This document shows, piece after piece, positions 11,668-23,104 of a stretch of DNA of 64,000 bases. The notes beneath the pieces were generated by a model. It did no database searches and was not told the origin of the DNA. It saw nothing but the letters and a program-made list of their open reading frames with translations. The position numbers and the translations under genes were made by a program. The DNA comes from Acarospora socialis (lineage: Eukaryota; Ascomycota; Lecanoromycetes; Acarosporales; Acarosporaceae). The stretch covers positions 1,302,001 to 1,366,000 of the forward strand of contig JAMYGW020000011.1 of assembly GCA_025617375.2 (NCBI GenBank), given 5' to 3'. Positions within the stretch are counted from its first letter, which is position 1. Each line of letters begins with the position of its first letter.

Positions 11668-13740
11668 ACTCACATGGCTCTTCTCTGCTGGTGTGAAGCT
11701 ATCTATACCCATGTCTACATCCCGTGTCGTGATACTCAGTCAATCTCGGGCTACTCGTCCAGCCACTCAACAGTGGCTTATGGTTCCGAGGTTGTACACA
11801 ATGAAGGAGTCACCAGCACTTGAATCGAGAATATCCATGGAGACGTCCCAGAGACGAGATGGATGTCAACGACAGAAACCAACAATAGAACCTCATGAAC
11901 TTATCTCCAGATGACATCATCAACCGAAGGCCCTCTTAGGGTAAAATCATGCTTCTACATACACGTGCCTTGGAGCTCTCATCATTAAGAAAACCACATT
12001 AAGATACCACAACTCCCTTCCGCATCCTTATTGGACAGCCTCAACAACCAAACTCCAATCCCTGACTCGCACTCCCTTCCAAAACATCTAGCACCTCTCA
12101 GTCCTTGATCGCATCTTTCACGTTGAGACGGGCACTCGAGACGACCGTCGATCTGACACAGTCTGGACTTGCTTTATTGCGTCTTTTAGATTGAGATGCG
12201 CAAGATCACATTGGTCTTCGAACTTCTTTGCGCTGATGCTTTGATATCAGGTATTTTGCCGTATGACGCTGTCTTTGTCTCCACAGACTCACAGATGATT
12301 GCCTCCACTAGGCTCAACAGAGGCTTCCCTGTGTCATGCTGGCGATTTCTCCAGGCAACTCTCTTGTGTTACGGTTTTCCGCGATGTGGTTTAGGGATGT
12401 CTGTCTGTCTTTGTAGCCGAGATTTTCTTTTGCGAGAGTCTTCTTTGCACTGGCGGCTTTCTTCTTCGTGCCGTTGGTGTGATTGTATCTAGGATGAGTG
12501 ATAGAGAGTCGAGAAGAGTAGTCGATTTATAAGTTGGATGTATCGGAACCCGGGGCTGGACAGCCGAAGATACGTATAGTCTGCGGTTCAAACCATCCTC
12601 ACCCTCGTCGACACGGCCCATTACCGTTGGTGAGTTCTGGCCTCTCTCCCTCGCCAGACACTGAAAGGGTCGAGGAGGAAAGCACTCATTGTACTGAGAT
12701 CTCCAGCAACAGCCGCTCTTTATTCTTGGTTCATCGTCTTTATTCATCTCATTCTTCTCGAGAGCGATTGATCTGCATGTTCTTAAAAGCTCTTCATTGA
12801 TGAGATATTCATCCCCGGCAATGCCAAGATCCCTGTGTCCATCTTATGTCACTCAAGCCTTTATAAGCCGAAAGAGTCTGGGCCCTTGCCAAAGCAGGTT
12901 GACGGCTGATGAGGCCGTGATAGCGTTGAAGTTGACTGTTCAGTGTTCGTGGATTGACTGCATGATGGCAGCCCACGCAGATAAACAGATCAACTAAAGA
13001 AGGTATGAAGCGTCTTCAACAAATTCTTCAAAACCAACCCTGTGGTCCGGCTGTCTTGTTGTACATATACAGTCACTTTCGAAGAGCGCTTTCGCCTTCC
13101 CCATCTCGGGAACCTCTTAATCTCCCTTCACGGCGTTAAAGGGCGCTCCAAGAAGCGTTAAAGACTCAGTCAATCGCAGAGTCGGTCATGGGCTGAGCAC
13201 TGGTAGGGAAGGACACCAGGGAACTTCACAATCTATCTTCGCTGCCAGAAGAACCCGTTATTCTCAGGAAGTGGTCAAATGTAATCCATGCCTCTTCTGA
13301 AGAATTGGTGCCAGCTCGTGTAGATTGATAACATGTTGTTCAGTGGTTCCTGATCCGAGGGTCTTTCTAGCCCTGTCAACCGAGGAGTATCTTCGTTGTA
13401 GGGAGTCTTCCGAACGCTACTAAGGCCTGTGCTTTGTTCGAACTCATGGAACATACTTGTTCTTGTGGCCTTACATCATGGTGTGATGGTTTACCTCTCT
13501 GTAGACACAGGCAGATTTGAGCGACAGAGGATCTCCCAATTGCTCGTGCATCTTCACGATCATATGGTATTCACAGTTGCACAGTCTACATGAGCATACA
13601 TCAAAACACTGAACAACAATGTCATAACCCGGCGAACGCCAACGCACCACGAGAGAACACAACCACCGACACAACACCACCCACCCCGCCTCCGCCCCCC
13701 CTCACGCGGGTTCCTCCCCGGCTCCCTCCCCAGCCTCCTC
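11668..13740. other. gene-poor 2 kb, possible relic or noncoding transcript
   Basis: No intact gene was found. On the minus strand near 12060-12530 there is a TTATAAAT motif, then an ATG-less open stretch reading like protein (KKKAASAKKTLAKENLGY), and further down two related segments 68 bp apart that translate as LNLKDAIKQ and LNVKDAIKD in different frames. This could be a decayed gene or chance. The rest shows nothing. Confidence 0.35.
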
Positions 13741-13836
13741 TTACTCCTCTTCTTCCTCCTCCTCCTCCTCCTCCTCCTCCTCACTCTCCTCCTCACTCTC
13801 CTCCTCACTCTCCTCCTCACTCTCCTCCTCGCTACT
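13741..13836. repeat. TCC/TCACTC microsatellite coding for poly-Glu tail
   Basis: About 96 bp of CTC/TCC triplets and four 12-bp ctcctcactctc-type units form the 3' end of the gene at 13741-14439. Both units are multiples of three, so length changes would keep the reading frame. Confidence 0.85.
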
Positions 13837-14439
13837 CCCCCCACTACTCTCTCCCAGCTCCCGCCTCCTCCTGACTTCCTCCCCGCTCACCTCCCTCAAC
13901 CTCCTCCTCAAACTCCCACAAACCCTCCTCTGCACCTCCGCCCTCGCCGCCCTCCTCTCCCACCTCGCCTTCCTCCTCTCCAACTTCCCCTCCCACTCCT
14001 CCCCCCGCGCCGTCAACACCCTCTCCCTCCCGCGCAACCGCACCCACTCCCGCGCCGCACACTCCCACCGCCACGCCGCCATGTGCGCCACGAACGGCAG
14101 GCCCGGCAGGTCCGCCGCCCGCGCCGCCTGCAGTTCGCGCCACAGGCCCGCCGCGTAGTGCTGCTGGTCGTGCAGCGCGGTGCGAGCGGCGAGGAGGGAG
14201 GTGAGGATGCGGTTGTGGCGGCGGAGGGCGCGCTCGACGGCGGCTTCGAGGGCAGGGAGGGCGGTCACGTGCGCTTGGTAGGTGGCGAAGTGGCGCGCGT
14301 GCACGTCGCCGAGGGCCGTGACCGGGTCGGCGCCCGCGTCGACCGCGCCGAGCATCTCGCGGTATGCGCCGTTGATGGCGACTTGGATGGCGAGGCGGCG
14401 GGCGGTGGTGGTGGTGGGGGGTTGGGTGGAGGCACTCAT
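13741..14439 (-). CDS. alpha-helical protein with poly-Glu tail, unknown function
   Basis: This is a single exon of 232 residues starting MSASTQPPTTTTARRLA. Residues 10-130 are Ala-rich and helical, with evenly spaced charges. Residues 130-200 are strongly Arg/Glu-rich coiled coil. The last 35 residues are four SEEE-type units followed by about 14 Glu, encoded by a TCC-type microsatellite. GC is very high through the gene body, unlike the DNA on either side. The ATG at 14439 is the first in frame. I recognise no domain. The acidic C-terminus might bind basic proteins or be purely repeat-driven. It could be a lineage-specific gene; expression is not shown. Confidence 0.55.
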   Translation of the reverse strand: MSASTQPPTTTTARRLAIQVAINGAYREMLGAVDAGADPVTALGDVHARHFATYQAHVTALPALEAAVERALRRHNRILTSLLAARTALHDQQHYAAGLWRELQAARAADLPGLPFVAHMAAWRWECAAREWVRLRGRERVLTARGEEWEGKLERRKARWERRAARAEVQRRVCGSLRRRLREVSGEEVRRRRELGESSGGSSEEESEEESEEESEEESEEEEEEEEEEEEE

Positions 14440-15667
14440 GATGACGGCGTTGATGGTGAATATATGACGAGGGGCGTCTGTGCTTGTTTGGGGCGCTTGT
14501 TAGCGTACTGGAGTCCTCTTGCGGTTGAAATAACAGGAGTAAGACTGTGATTGGGCAGGGTTGTGATGTACTTAGGTTGATGAGTTAGGGCTGTGACGTG
14601 CTTTTGCTTCTGGAGAGCAGTCTGTGAACTGTATTGAGTGACTTACGTGAGGATTGCTTGGAAATGATATGAGGAGCTCCGAGTATACTTGAAAACAGGT
14701 GTTTAGAGGAATTGATCACAGAAGTTGAATAGTAACGTTTCCCTAGGAGAACTTCAATATGCTGGTATGGGTCGAGAGACGTTTGGTGATTCGGAGTAAG
14801 CTTTTGCGTGAATGTCTCCTTTAGAGCTTTGCAGATATGTAGAAGCTGTTGGTAAGAAAGCGAAGATCCAGATAAAAAGACCGTCACAGAAGTAGAGTAT
14901 AATGTCCGGAGAGGTCCTGTAGAGCAACGCTGGCGAAAAGGTGTCTAGCGTTCTGCTCTGTACGTTCGCGTGAAGAAGCTGTCTGAACTTAAAGTGTGCT
15001 TGAAACTGGAAATGTGTGTAGAACGCGTCGGTCAAAGAGGAGAGATCAGATTGAAAAGACCGGTCACAGAAGTGGACAAGTGGAGTAGTATATCCTGAGA
15101 AGTTCTGTATAGTAGCACTGGCGAAGGGACGTTTGGCGTTCTGATCTCGACCTTTGCGTGAATAAGTTCTCAATTTGAGCACGCGCGCAGCTGAGAAGTG
15201 TGCTTTAAGCTCAATCACAAAAGTAGGGTGTGGTGCTTTGAAGGTCCTGTAGAAAAATTCTTGGAGAAAATGGATGAAGATGTATGAGACCCGGTCTCAA
15301 ATGAGGACACTGATCCAAGTTGCGGTATGAGTAGAGGATTGTGCGCATGTCATGATGTGTCATGCGGTAGGATTGCAGTGTTATTGAAGCTTCGGAAGAA
15401 GCCTTTTGATCGAGCGCATTGTTGACTTGGAGATGATGAAGCCCGGTCGGAAGAAAGATCCTCCCTAATCAGGTTAGGAGAGAGAGGTAGCTCAGCTTGG
15501 AGATTCATTCCTGTAGGTCAAAGAAAGATAGCATATCACATCCAGCCGTAGAAGCGAGCGATCAGCATGTCATAGTCCTGAGAGTCCGTAATATCTTCAT
15601 TGATTTTGAGCCAATGTCCCCACGTCAATGTCTACATACTCGAAACGCAAAGGCCGCCAACACCTGG
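14440..15667. other. intergenic with diverged tandem repeat
   Basis: No gene is supported. The central part is filled by about four diverged units of a roughly 150-180 bp repeat (separate entry). The open frame on the minus strand at 14754-15218 reads through these units and is not considered a gene. Confidence 0.5.
14713..15275. repeat. diverged tandem repeat, unit about 150-180 bp, 3.5-4 copies
   Basis: Four spaced copies of a cacagaag-type core start at about 14717, 14885, 15065 and 15216. Each is followed after 20-30 bp by a gagGTCCTGTAGA-like block. The first three also have an ACGTTTGGCGTTCTG-like block, with spacing conserved apart from small indels. Copies differ by roughly a quarter to a third of positions by eye. 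There is no protein-level conservation of frame and no link to a known transposon. Confidence 0.65.
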
Positions 15668-17780
15668 TTACTTTCTTTTCTTTGCAGAACCCTTGTCAAC
15701 TCCGCTAACCTTACTGCTCGACCGAGTATCCGCATCTGGAGGTGATACCAACGGCTTGTTCGCCAACTTGTCCTCAAGCTCTTCCTCGTCCCCTCCCTGC
15801 CCGAATTCATTGATCCTGGTATAGTCGACCTTATACTTCCAGGACTGATACAGGTACACGAAGAATATAACATCGTCTCTCAGAGTGGCAAGACGGTGAA
15901 GCAACGGCATTTTGATGGTGAAAGCGAAGAGGTCGTCAATGAAAGTGTTCAAGAACTTATAAGTCATAGCTCTCGCAGGCATGTGCGCCACGCTCTAGAG
16001 TAGTCACCAGAATTAGCGTAGCTAACAAGTCTCAGGAGATCCCCGAGGAACAGATGTCAAAAACATACCTGAAGACGGTAGTTGATATATAAACTTGGTA
16101 CCATCATTAAGAAGCCATATGCGTAGACACTACCGACCAGGGTAGTTATGACAAAGCTATACCAACTCTTATGTGTGTCATACACTAGGCTATACACTGT
16201 GTATGCACCTAGTAGCGGTATTGCGATCAGGTACAAATACCGGAAGGCAATCTCATCGTACTCCTTAGTCTTCTTCTCGGTATCGGATAGTTTGTGTTTG
16301 TCCTCGAAGATTACATGATATGGAAGCCACGAACCAGCCGGCGCAGGTCGAATTCGAACATCGACAGTCTTGGTAATCTTCCAGGCTTCGAGTACAATAC
16401 CCATACCTTGGCCAAAGAGTATCATCCAAGATGTACCCTCTCTGTTGTCGACGAGGTAAAGCAAGATGACTGTCTGCATGAAGACGTTGGCAAGTATCGT
16501 GCGGACAGAGATACCAACGTTGTCCTTCTTGTTGCGCCAGTGAGACTGGGAGGCCGTCATTAGCATCAAGATCATTCAAGGGATGGACAGAGCCTTACAA
16601 TATCACTCTTGAAGGCCAGCATCTCGAAGACGGTATGGAGTAAACTAACAACCGCAGTAGTTGAAAGTAGATATATATTGGTATCCACCAATATCCTCTT
16701 GAACTCTTCGAACTCACTGCCGTCGCCACCTGCAGTTAGACCACCACTTGCGGCTTTGTTTTGGTTCTGTTTTATTCCTTCATCTAGACTGGCATATAAG
16801 CTGAATTTCCAGTTGTTGAGATTATTGAGGCTGATGTGGAGAGGTAGCCGCTTCACGGTCGAGTTCAGCTCCGTCATATGGTCCCGCAACTGCCAGAAAG
16901 TATTGACGAAGAAGATCGGATAATACCATCCGTTCTGACCCGAAGCATCTCTTGCGCCGCTGCTCTCGAGGACTAGGAACTGACGGATGGCAGGGTGCAG
17001 GCTAGGGTAGTTTAACGTTCCCGAATCAGGAATGACAGAGAGAGTGAAATTGGGATGATAGTATGACGTGAAGATAGGTCCTGACGGTGTATCCTGATCT
17101 ACCTCTTCGGTGTGGTTCGACCCGCCAAGAAGCTTCTTCGTTTTCACGACCTTCTTCTTCGGTAGGACCACGTTCAATGGGCGGAAAAAGTGATACGCCT
17201 TTGCAGGGTTGTACCCCTTAGCGGCCGGATCCAGTTCATGACCTGCCAGTGCGACATAGATGTGCGCCCAGAGCGTGCCATTCTGCTGGACTTCAACCGG
17301 CACCGGGAAATTGGTGTCAATCTCGCGCTTGTCATTCCAATCCCCAATCTTGAAGTCCTTCTCTTCTACAACCAAGGACTCTGCTGGCACAGATTCAAGA
17401 CGGGGCATCACCAGGGATGGAGATACATAGATGCTCAGATCGAGGGCACTGTCCATGGGCCATATGGGCGCCACATTCTGCGGAACTGGGCTGTAAGAAT
17501 CTACCGCAACAGCAGCCTCCGGTCTCGCGTCGAATGCAGGTATGGGAGAGCTGGCTCCCGGAGATGATGTGTTGATCTGGCTTTTCCCACCGCCAGTGAT
17601 CTGGTTCACCACGAACTGGGCGAGAAAGAAGATCCCAATGCCTTGGATTGCAGACTTGATGGTAGGCTAAATACATTGTCAGCGTTATCTTCAATTGGCG
17701 GGGCACCATGTGCTGCAGCAGGTCTTGTGGGAGTGCCTCACACTCCAACCGGACTCGGTTTCTCGCGCTGGCTCCGGCAT
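15668..17780 (-). CDS. CLPTM1 family multi-pass membrane protein
   Basis: There are four exons: 17742-17780, 16599-17666, 16069-16545 and 15668-15994. All junctions are GT-AG and phase 0, giving 636 residues. The first exon is only 13 codons (MPEPARETESGWS). A first TM helix follows (GIGIFFLAQFVVNQI), then a large lumenal domain with N-glycosylation sites (QNGTLW, PNFTLS) and the family block LWAHIYVALAG. Four further TM helices follow. The hallmark LQSVAHMPARAMTYKFLN and FIDDLFAFTIKMP near the C-terminus are diagnostic for CLPTM1/CLPTM1L. These ER/Golgi proteins act in receptor trafficking and lipid scrambling in animals; the fungal role is inferred as ER membrane homeostasis. The C-terminus is Lys-rich. 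It is divergent from the LOG gene. Confidence 0.93.
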
Positions 17781-18157
17781 GTCGAATTTCGAGGCCTGAC
17801 CTTGGATCTTGATGCTGATGGCAGGCTTATGTGACTGGTAGTACCCTGACCGGCAAATGCCGCCTCGGCAGCCTATGACGATGAGCTCACTCGTTGCATA
17901 GATATTGCTGGTATACCTTTTCTATAATATAAAACCAAGCGCTCACTCTGCTTTCTCTGATCATTTGTCGCATAGACTTGTTCCTTGATGTCATAGCAAT
18001 TCGCCTTCTTTGTAGCGGTGTGGAATCAAAGCCCTGTCACTTTATCTCGCTATACATAAACTCACTTGACAGCCATCTTAGAGCTCGATATCAGTTTGGG
18101 TCCAGGCGTCTTTGGAGGTTTTCACCGTCTGGGCTGCGTATCACGACCGAAATAGAC
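17781..18157. promoter_or_regulatory. shared intergenic region of CLPTM1 and LOG genes
   Basis: These are 377 bp between divergent starts. A tctataatataaaacc segment near 17920 could act as a TATA element for the plus-strand gene. Confidence 0.4.
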
Positions 18158-18908
18158 ATGACGTCCGGTGCCATTTCAGCAGAGGTATCACCGCCAGGGA
18201 CTAGCTCGTCCAAGAAGCCCGTAGTTTGTGTATTGTACAACTCCCTCCTCACTATTCTAGCCTGCCTCAAACTGACATTTGAATAGCTGTGGATCCTCAC
18301 CCGGCACATCACCCGCCCACCTCGCCGCCGCCCGCTCCCTAGCCCAGATCCTTCACAAGAACAACATCTCCCTCGTCTACGGCGGAGGCACGGTTGGCCT
18401 GATGGGCGAACTGGCAAGGACCCTCGTCTCTCTATCCGGACCACAAGCCGTGCACGGCATAATCCCCGAAGCCCTAATCCAATACGAGCAGGACGACGGG
18501 TCGAGCACGGACGCGCGAAACACCATCGACGAGAAGATCTATGGCAGGACAACGGTGGTGCCGGATATGCACACGAGGAAACAATTGATGGCGAAGTCGG
18601 TCATTGAGGGCGGTCCGGGGAGTGGCTTCGTCGCGCTGTCGGGTGGATACGGGACCTTAGAGGAGTTGATGGAGGTCATAACGTGGAATCAGCTGGGGAT
18701 CCACGACAAGGGCGTGGTGATGTTCAATGTCGAGGGCTATTACGACGGCTTGATACAGTGGGTGAAGACGGCGGTGACGGCTGGCTTTATCGCGCCGGGA
18801 AACGCGGGCATTCTGGTGGAAGCACTGGACGCGGAAGAAGTGGTCAGGCAGCTGAGGGAATATACGGTTGCAGAAGGGAGGTACAAGCTGGACTGGACCC
18901 AGAAATAG
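18158..18908 (+). CDS. LOG family cytokinin-nucleotide phosphoribohydrolase-like protein
   Basis: There are two exons, 18158-18234 and 18287-18908, giving 232 residues. The intron splits the conserved VVCVFCGSSPG start of the Rossmann fold. The nucleotide-binding YGGGTVGLMG lies at about residues 57-66, and MHTRKQLM (Arg at about 123) and SGGYGTLEE (about 144-152) carry the expected catalytic Arg and Glu. The usual P before GG is S here, a common fungal variant. LOG enzymes release cytokinin bases from nucleoside monophosphates, and some fungi use them to make cytokinin. Older databases call the family lysine decarboxylase, which is misleading. Cytosolic location is likely, as no targeting signal is seen. 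Confidence 0.92.
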
Positions 18909-19043
18909 TCAGCAATGTGTGATGAGAGGCGTTTGCGGCATAGAGCTAGATCGGTTAGCACATGGGGTCCTTGTTTTCGATAGACTTCGCTTGGATTCTC
19001 CAGTACGGCATTAGCAGGCGATCTATGAGGAGACAATACATAA

Positions 19044-19969
19044 TCACGAATCAACCTCCATCGACTCTCCACCCGGCTCACCACTCCTTGTCTCTGCTGT
19101 CCCTTGCAGACTCTCCTGTGTCGCTTCCAGCAGCGCACCAACCTCCTGGCCGTCATAAAGCTTGAACCCTTCCACCCTCCGTTTTCCTTCCCCGCCCATA
19201 CCAATGATGCCAATGCTCGTATTCTCCACCGTCAATTCCTTGTCTTGCGCCAAGCTCTCCCTTAGAGCTTTCAGTCCGTGCCTCACTAGATCTTCCCTCC
19301 CGCAACTCTCAAACTCATCTAAGTTTCTCTCAAGATATGTCCTCGCCATCTGACTTCTCGCACCGATTGCGCATGCAACCATTTCCTGTGTCATCCCCGA
19401 GGGCTGGAATTCGAAGAGATGCGGCCCTGTCTCGTCCACGCCTGCGACCAGTAACCCAACACCATAAGGTCGTTTCCCGTAATGCTGTGTGTTCGTCTGA
19501 GCTCGGTCACCTATCTGAGCGACGATCCGTTCGAGAGGGATGGGTCGGCCATATGTCATCTTCGAGGCGAGCGACTGCTGTTTCATGAAATTCGACAGTA
19601 CTCGGGCGTCGGACGCGAGACCGGCGAGGGCTATGCCGAAGTGATCATCTATACCGATGATTTTCTTTTGGTAGGAGGACAGTTCTTCAGCATTTCGCTG
19701 GGAAGAAACTCGTCAGCCATGGCTCCTTGGTCCAGATCTTCGGCATTTGGAAGATGACATAGGGGTACCTTTAGTGCTACTAGAACGGCGTGTGTTTTGC
19801 TGACAATCCCAACAACGACTGAGCCTTGTTTCACGGCTTCAGAGGCGTACTCGACTTGGAAGATCCGTCCCTGTGGTGAGCTGTACGGAGCTCAGCAACC
19901 ATGCCAAGATCTGAGAAGCACTGATACGTACAAGGTCACGGAATCGTTGTCATAGTTGTTGCGAAACAT
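19044..19969 (-). CDS. PRE5: 20S proteasome subunit alpha type 6
   Basis: There are three exons: 19932-19969, 19769-19880 and 19044-19697, giving 267 residues. The start [19 protein letters not shown] and [14 protein letters not shown] are the alpha-subunit N-terminal gate signature. [20 protein letters not shown] and GRPYGVGLL follow closely the pattern of alpha6 (yeast Pre5), and EFQPSG is present. Alpha subunits lack the catalytic Thr and form the outer rings of the core particle. The C-terminus is longer than in yeast, with an acidic and Ser-rich tail ending SMEVDS. It is convergent with the LOG gene (135 bp apart) and head to head with VPS55. Confidence 0.96.
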
Positions 19970-20390
19970 GGCGACACCTTTGTAAAGGATGGATTTGGTG
20001 GATAAGAGACCGAGTCAAGGCGAAGGACTGTAGCTATCGGTGTTGAGTATGTAGATGGTAGATGCTCTCAGGCAGTGACGGGACGACACGAACCTAAGCT
20101 TGATTACTATTCGGGTAAGGCTCGTTTCGGAGCTGTTGAGCCGCACTGACGTTACCTCTTACGAGTACCTACCAGGTCTAAGGTGCCGTAGCACATGCGT
20201 GTCTTGTGCAATCACACACGGTAGTTCGCAATCAAGCAAAAGATTATCAGCCTCAACTTTTCAGCGCGCAGTCCATTAGGAAGACAAGAAAACAACCCAA
20301 CCTCCTGTCTCCCTAGCCAAGCAGTCCGCCCTCTCACCCGGCAACAGCGCCCCAATCTCCCACCCCAATCCGCAACCCCCCACAACCGCC
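19970..20390. promoter_or_regulatory. shared intergenic region of PRE5 and VPS55
   Basis: These are 421 bp between divergent starts. The part nearest VPS55 is C-rich. No specific proteasome-control element was identified with confidence. Confidence 0.45.
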
Positions 20391-20955
20391 ATGACAGCCG
20401 GTCTAAAAACCATCATCGCCCTCTCCTTCGTGCGTCTCCTCTTCTCCTCCTTACTGTTCATACCCGCAACACTGACATCTACACAGGTCCTCGCCATCGG
20501 CTTCCTCCTCGTCATCCTCTCCTCCGCCCTATGGCACAACTACCTGCCTCTCCTCGTCGTCGCAACCTACGTCCTGGCGCCTCTCCCCAACTGGATCTGC
20601 AATCGCTGCGCAAACCCGGACGACTTCATGGAAAACAGCGGCAACGGGCTGATTGATTTCGGGAGGTTCATGACGGGGTTTTTGGTCGTGATGGGTGTTG
20701 GTATGTTTTGTGTCTCTTTGCCTCGTCGGGAGTGGTTGTGTTACTTGGGATTGTGTCCGGCACGGTGGGAGCGGTTTATGGTGGTCGAAAACTTGGGAGG
20801 CTGACGTTGTGGGGGTCGTAGCTTTGCCTGCGCTGCTGGCGCATTGCGGTCTCATCCAGTATCCGGCTATGGTCATGTCCATTGTGGGCGGGTTGTTGAT
20901 TTACGGCACCATCATCAGCTTCACGACGTTCTTCCATGAAGAGCAGGAGTTTTGA
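20391..20955 (+). CDS. VPS55: Vps55 / leptin receptor overlapping transcript-like protein
   Basis: There are three exons: 20391-20429, 20487-20700 and 20822-20955, giving 128 residues, typical for the family. Four hydrophobic helices are visible: KTIIALSFVLAIGFLLVI, LLVVATYVLAPLPNW, a TGFLVVMG segment, and VMSIVGGLLIYGTII. The conserved PLPNWIC and the C-terminal TIISFTTFFHEEQEF match Vps55. It forms an endosomal complex with Vps68 and is needed for late-endosome-to-vacuole transport. The start is the first ATG after a C-rich leader. Confidence 0.94.
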
Positions 20956-21305
20956 AGTTAGGTATATATATGGGTTGAGAAGCTGTTTGGTGGTCATGCT
21001 GGCGGCGTTGTCGTGGGTGAATAGCGATGGGATATTGTTGAATCTGGGACTGTACCTTGGAGCGATTCGAGGTTATATATTATAGGCCTACCTCGCTCAC
21101 GTACTTATTTTCCAATATCACGGAATTCATAGAGTTGAGCAGGACTTGTATACAGCAGCCAAGGCAAAGTGCAAGTCACGGGAAGTCGCATCGCGCTAAC
21201 GTCGCGCGGCGCGTATCCCGGACATCCCTCCAAAGCTTCCTCACTCTACAGTCCAAACTCCCTTGAGGATGATAGAACCAAAACCAAACCCCAAAAACGC
21301 CCTCA
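20956..21305. promoter_or_regulatory. intergenic, VPS55 3' flank and SLD7 promoter
   Basis: 350 bp. A short AT-rich patch (21070-21130) and an ordinary C-rich leader before the next ATG are the only features seen. Confidence 0.4.
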
Positions 21306-22891
21306 ATGCCAACCACCACCGCATCCATCCTCTTCCCCCGCACCAACAACACCTTCAAACCCCGCACTATCTCCAGTAAGCCCTCCGCCTCATCCCGCCT
21401 GCACTATCGCCAATTTCTAACATACCACACTCACCTCATTGTTTCACAGACATCCACCTCGAATCCCACGCACCAATCCTCCCCGCAACAATTACACTCC
21501 ACTTCCTCTCCTACGTCGACCCGGCCCTCCTACCGCTGCACCTCGCCGCGGGCCCGAGTCTCGACGTATATACTGATAATGACGATACGGAGCGGTGGTT
21601 TGAGGACGTGTTGTTATGGGACAGCAATTACAGGCACGAGGTGGAGGGGTTAAATGGTGGTGATGGTGATAAGGGCAAGGCGTGGTGGAGCGCGCGACAT
21701 GCGCAGTCGAGTGTGGGCATATTGGTGCAGGTGCAGGCGCAGGGTGATGGTGTAGGCCTTCACGAAAAGGGGGATGAGAGCTGCAGGGGTAGGCCGAGAA
21801 TTACGGAGCTACTTATCTACGGCTCTGTCACGGACGGGCATGGGAGAGGTGCGGGTCTGACACCGCCTACGGAGTCGGCGGCAGGGTGCGGGGTGCGGGA
21901 GATGCGGGTGCATGCGCTGCCGCTGTCTTCAGACTTGCTGTATCGGGGGGAAGAAAGGGGAGATTCTCACTGTGGCATCACGCCTCTTTCGCCGGCCTCG
22001 GATGGTTCGGAGTCGGGGTCGCCGGCGGCGTACTTCCTACCTCCATCTTTCGCGGAGTCGCAGGATACGTCGATGTCTGCGCGTAAGCGCCAAAGAGTAG
22101 TGAACCTGTTGGATGATGCCGCGCTCCGGCATAAGAAAGCAAGGAGGAAAGGTGGGGACGCGGTGGGTAAGGTTATGGGGAGCATTGATGGGCAAGCATC
22201 GCTCAATCAAGAACGCCCGCCATCGCACAGCTTAGTGCCAAGGACGGTGACGAAGATAGAGAAAGAAGATGATCCGTCACTCTTCAAGGAGGATTCGCAG
22301 TATAGACGTCCGTCGCTGGGACATCGACATTCGAGGTCATCAAGTGTCTCGTCTTTCCACAATACCGGACATGCACGACCACCAAGCAGGAAAGGGCTGC
22401 TGGTTGAGAGCAAACGGTCGTTACTACACCGAGTCGACAGTATAATGACCGCAAATGATGGCTCGCCTATTCCCGAGCAGGAGAAATCCATTGAGCAGCG
22501 GAACAAGGACGCTCTATCCCGGATCATCATGGCTGGAATGCGCCTCTACGGTCTTCAACAGAAGAGGAAAACAAGCAAATCGCGCGCTGCTTCGGAGCTG
22601 CCGAGCCAGACCGCTACACCCGATATCATCCCCAAAGGTTGCGCTGAAGAGGTAGATGAGTATAAATTGATCTATCATCAGACACTAAAAGGAGCTGCTT
22701 TGGCTTTGAGAAGGGATATCGCTATCACACTCGTACCACAGGCGGCTATGCGCGAGGTGGCGGACAGGCTTCTTGCTGTCTTTTGCTCGGATCCATTGTC
22801 AGAACTCAACGGTCCTTCGGTTCAAGGCTTTGGTCAAGATGCCACGAGGACGATAGTCTCTTCGCGGCGACCCGTAGTGGAGCCGGGATGA
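21306..22891 (+). CDS. SLD7: Sld7-like DNA replication initiation factor
   Basis: There are two exons, 21306-21375 and 21450-22891, giving 503 residues. The N-terminal part (LPATITLHFLSYVDP, LHLAAGPSLDVYT) fits the Sld7 N-terminal beta domain. The middle is disordered and Ser/Arg/Gly-rich. The C-terminal domain has NKDALSRIIMAGMRLYGLQQ and DEYKLIYHQTLKGAALALR, the conserved helical pair of Sld7. In yeast Sld7 binds Sld3 and supports Cdc45 loading at origins. The KKARRK and KRQR basic clusters suggest nuclear import. The family is fast-evolving, so assignment rests on the C-terminal block. Confidence 0.83.
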
Positions 22892-23104
22892 GCTTAGCCG
22901 ATGGCAGATTTGGCGTTCATAGCGAGGTGCCAGGCACTAGAAGGGATGCCAAAGAGGACCCGAATAGGTTTCAATGACCGCTCTGATCATCAAGTTTAGT
23001 CGTAATTATGCCGTAGATCCCGCAAGCCTTGAGACATACGGCGGCTATCGTGCCTTTACGACGGATTTGCCCCCCTCGTTCCTGGTTTTCATCCATACAT
23101 CGCC

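Noticed and set aside
14754-15218. 154-codon minus-strand frame
   Set aside because: It is read through the diverged tandem repeat, and its copies are not conserved at the protein level.
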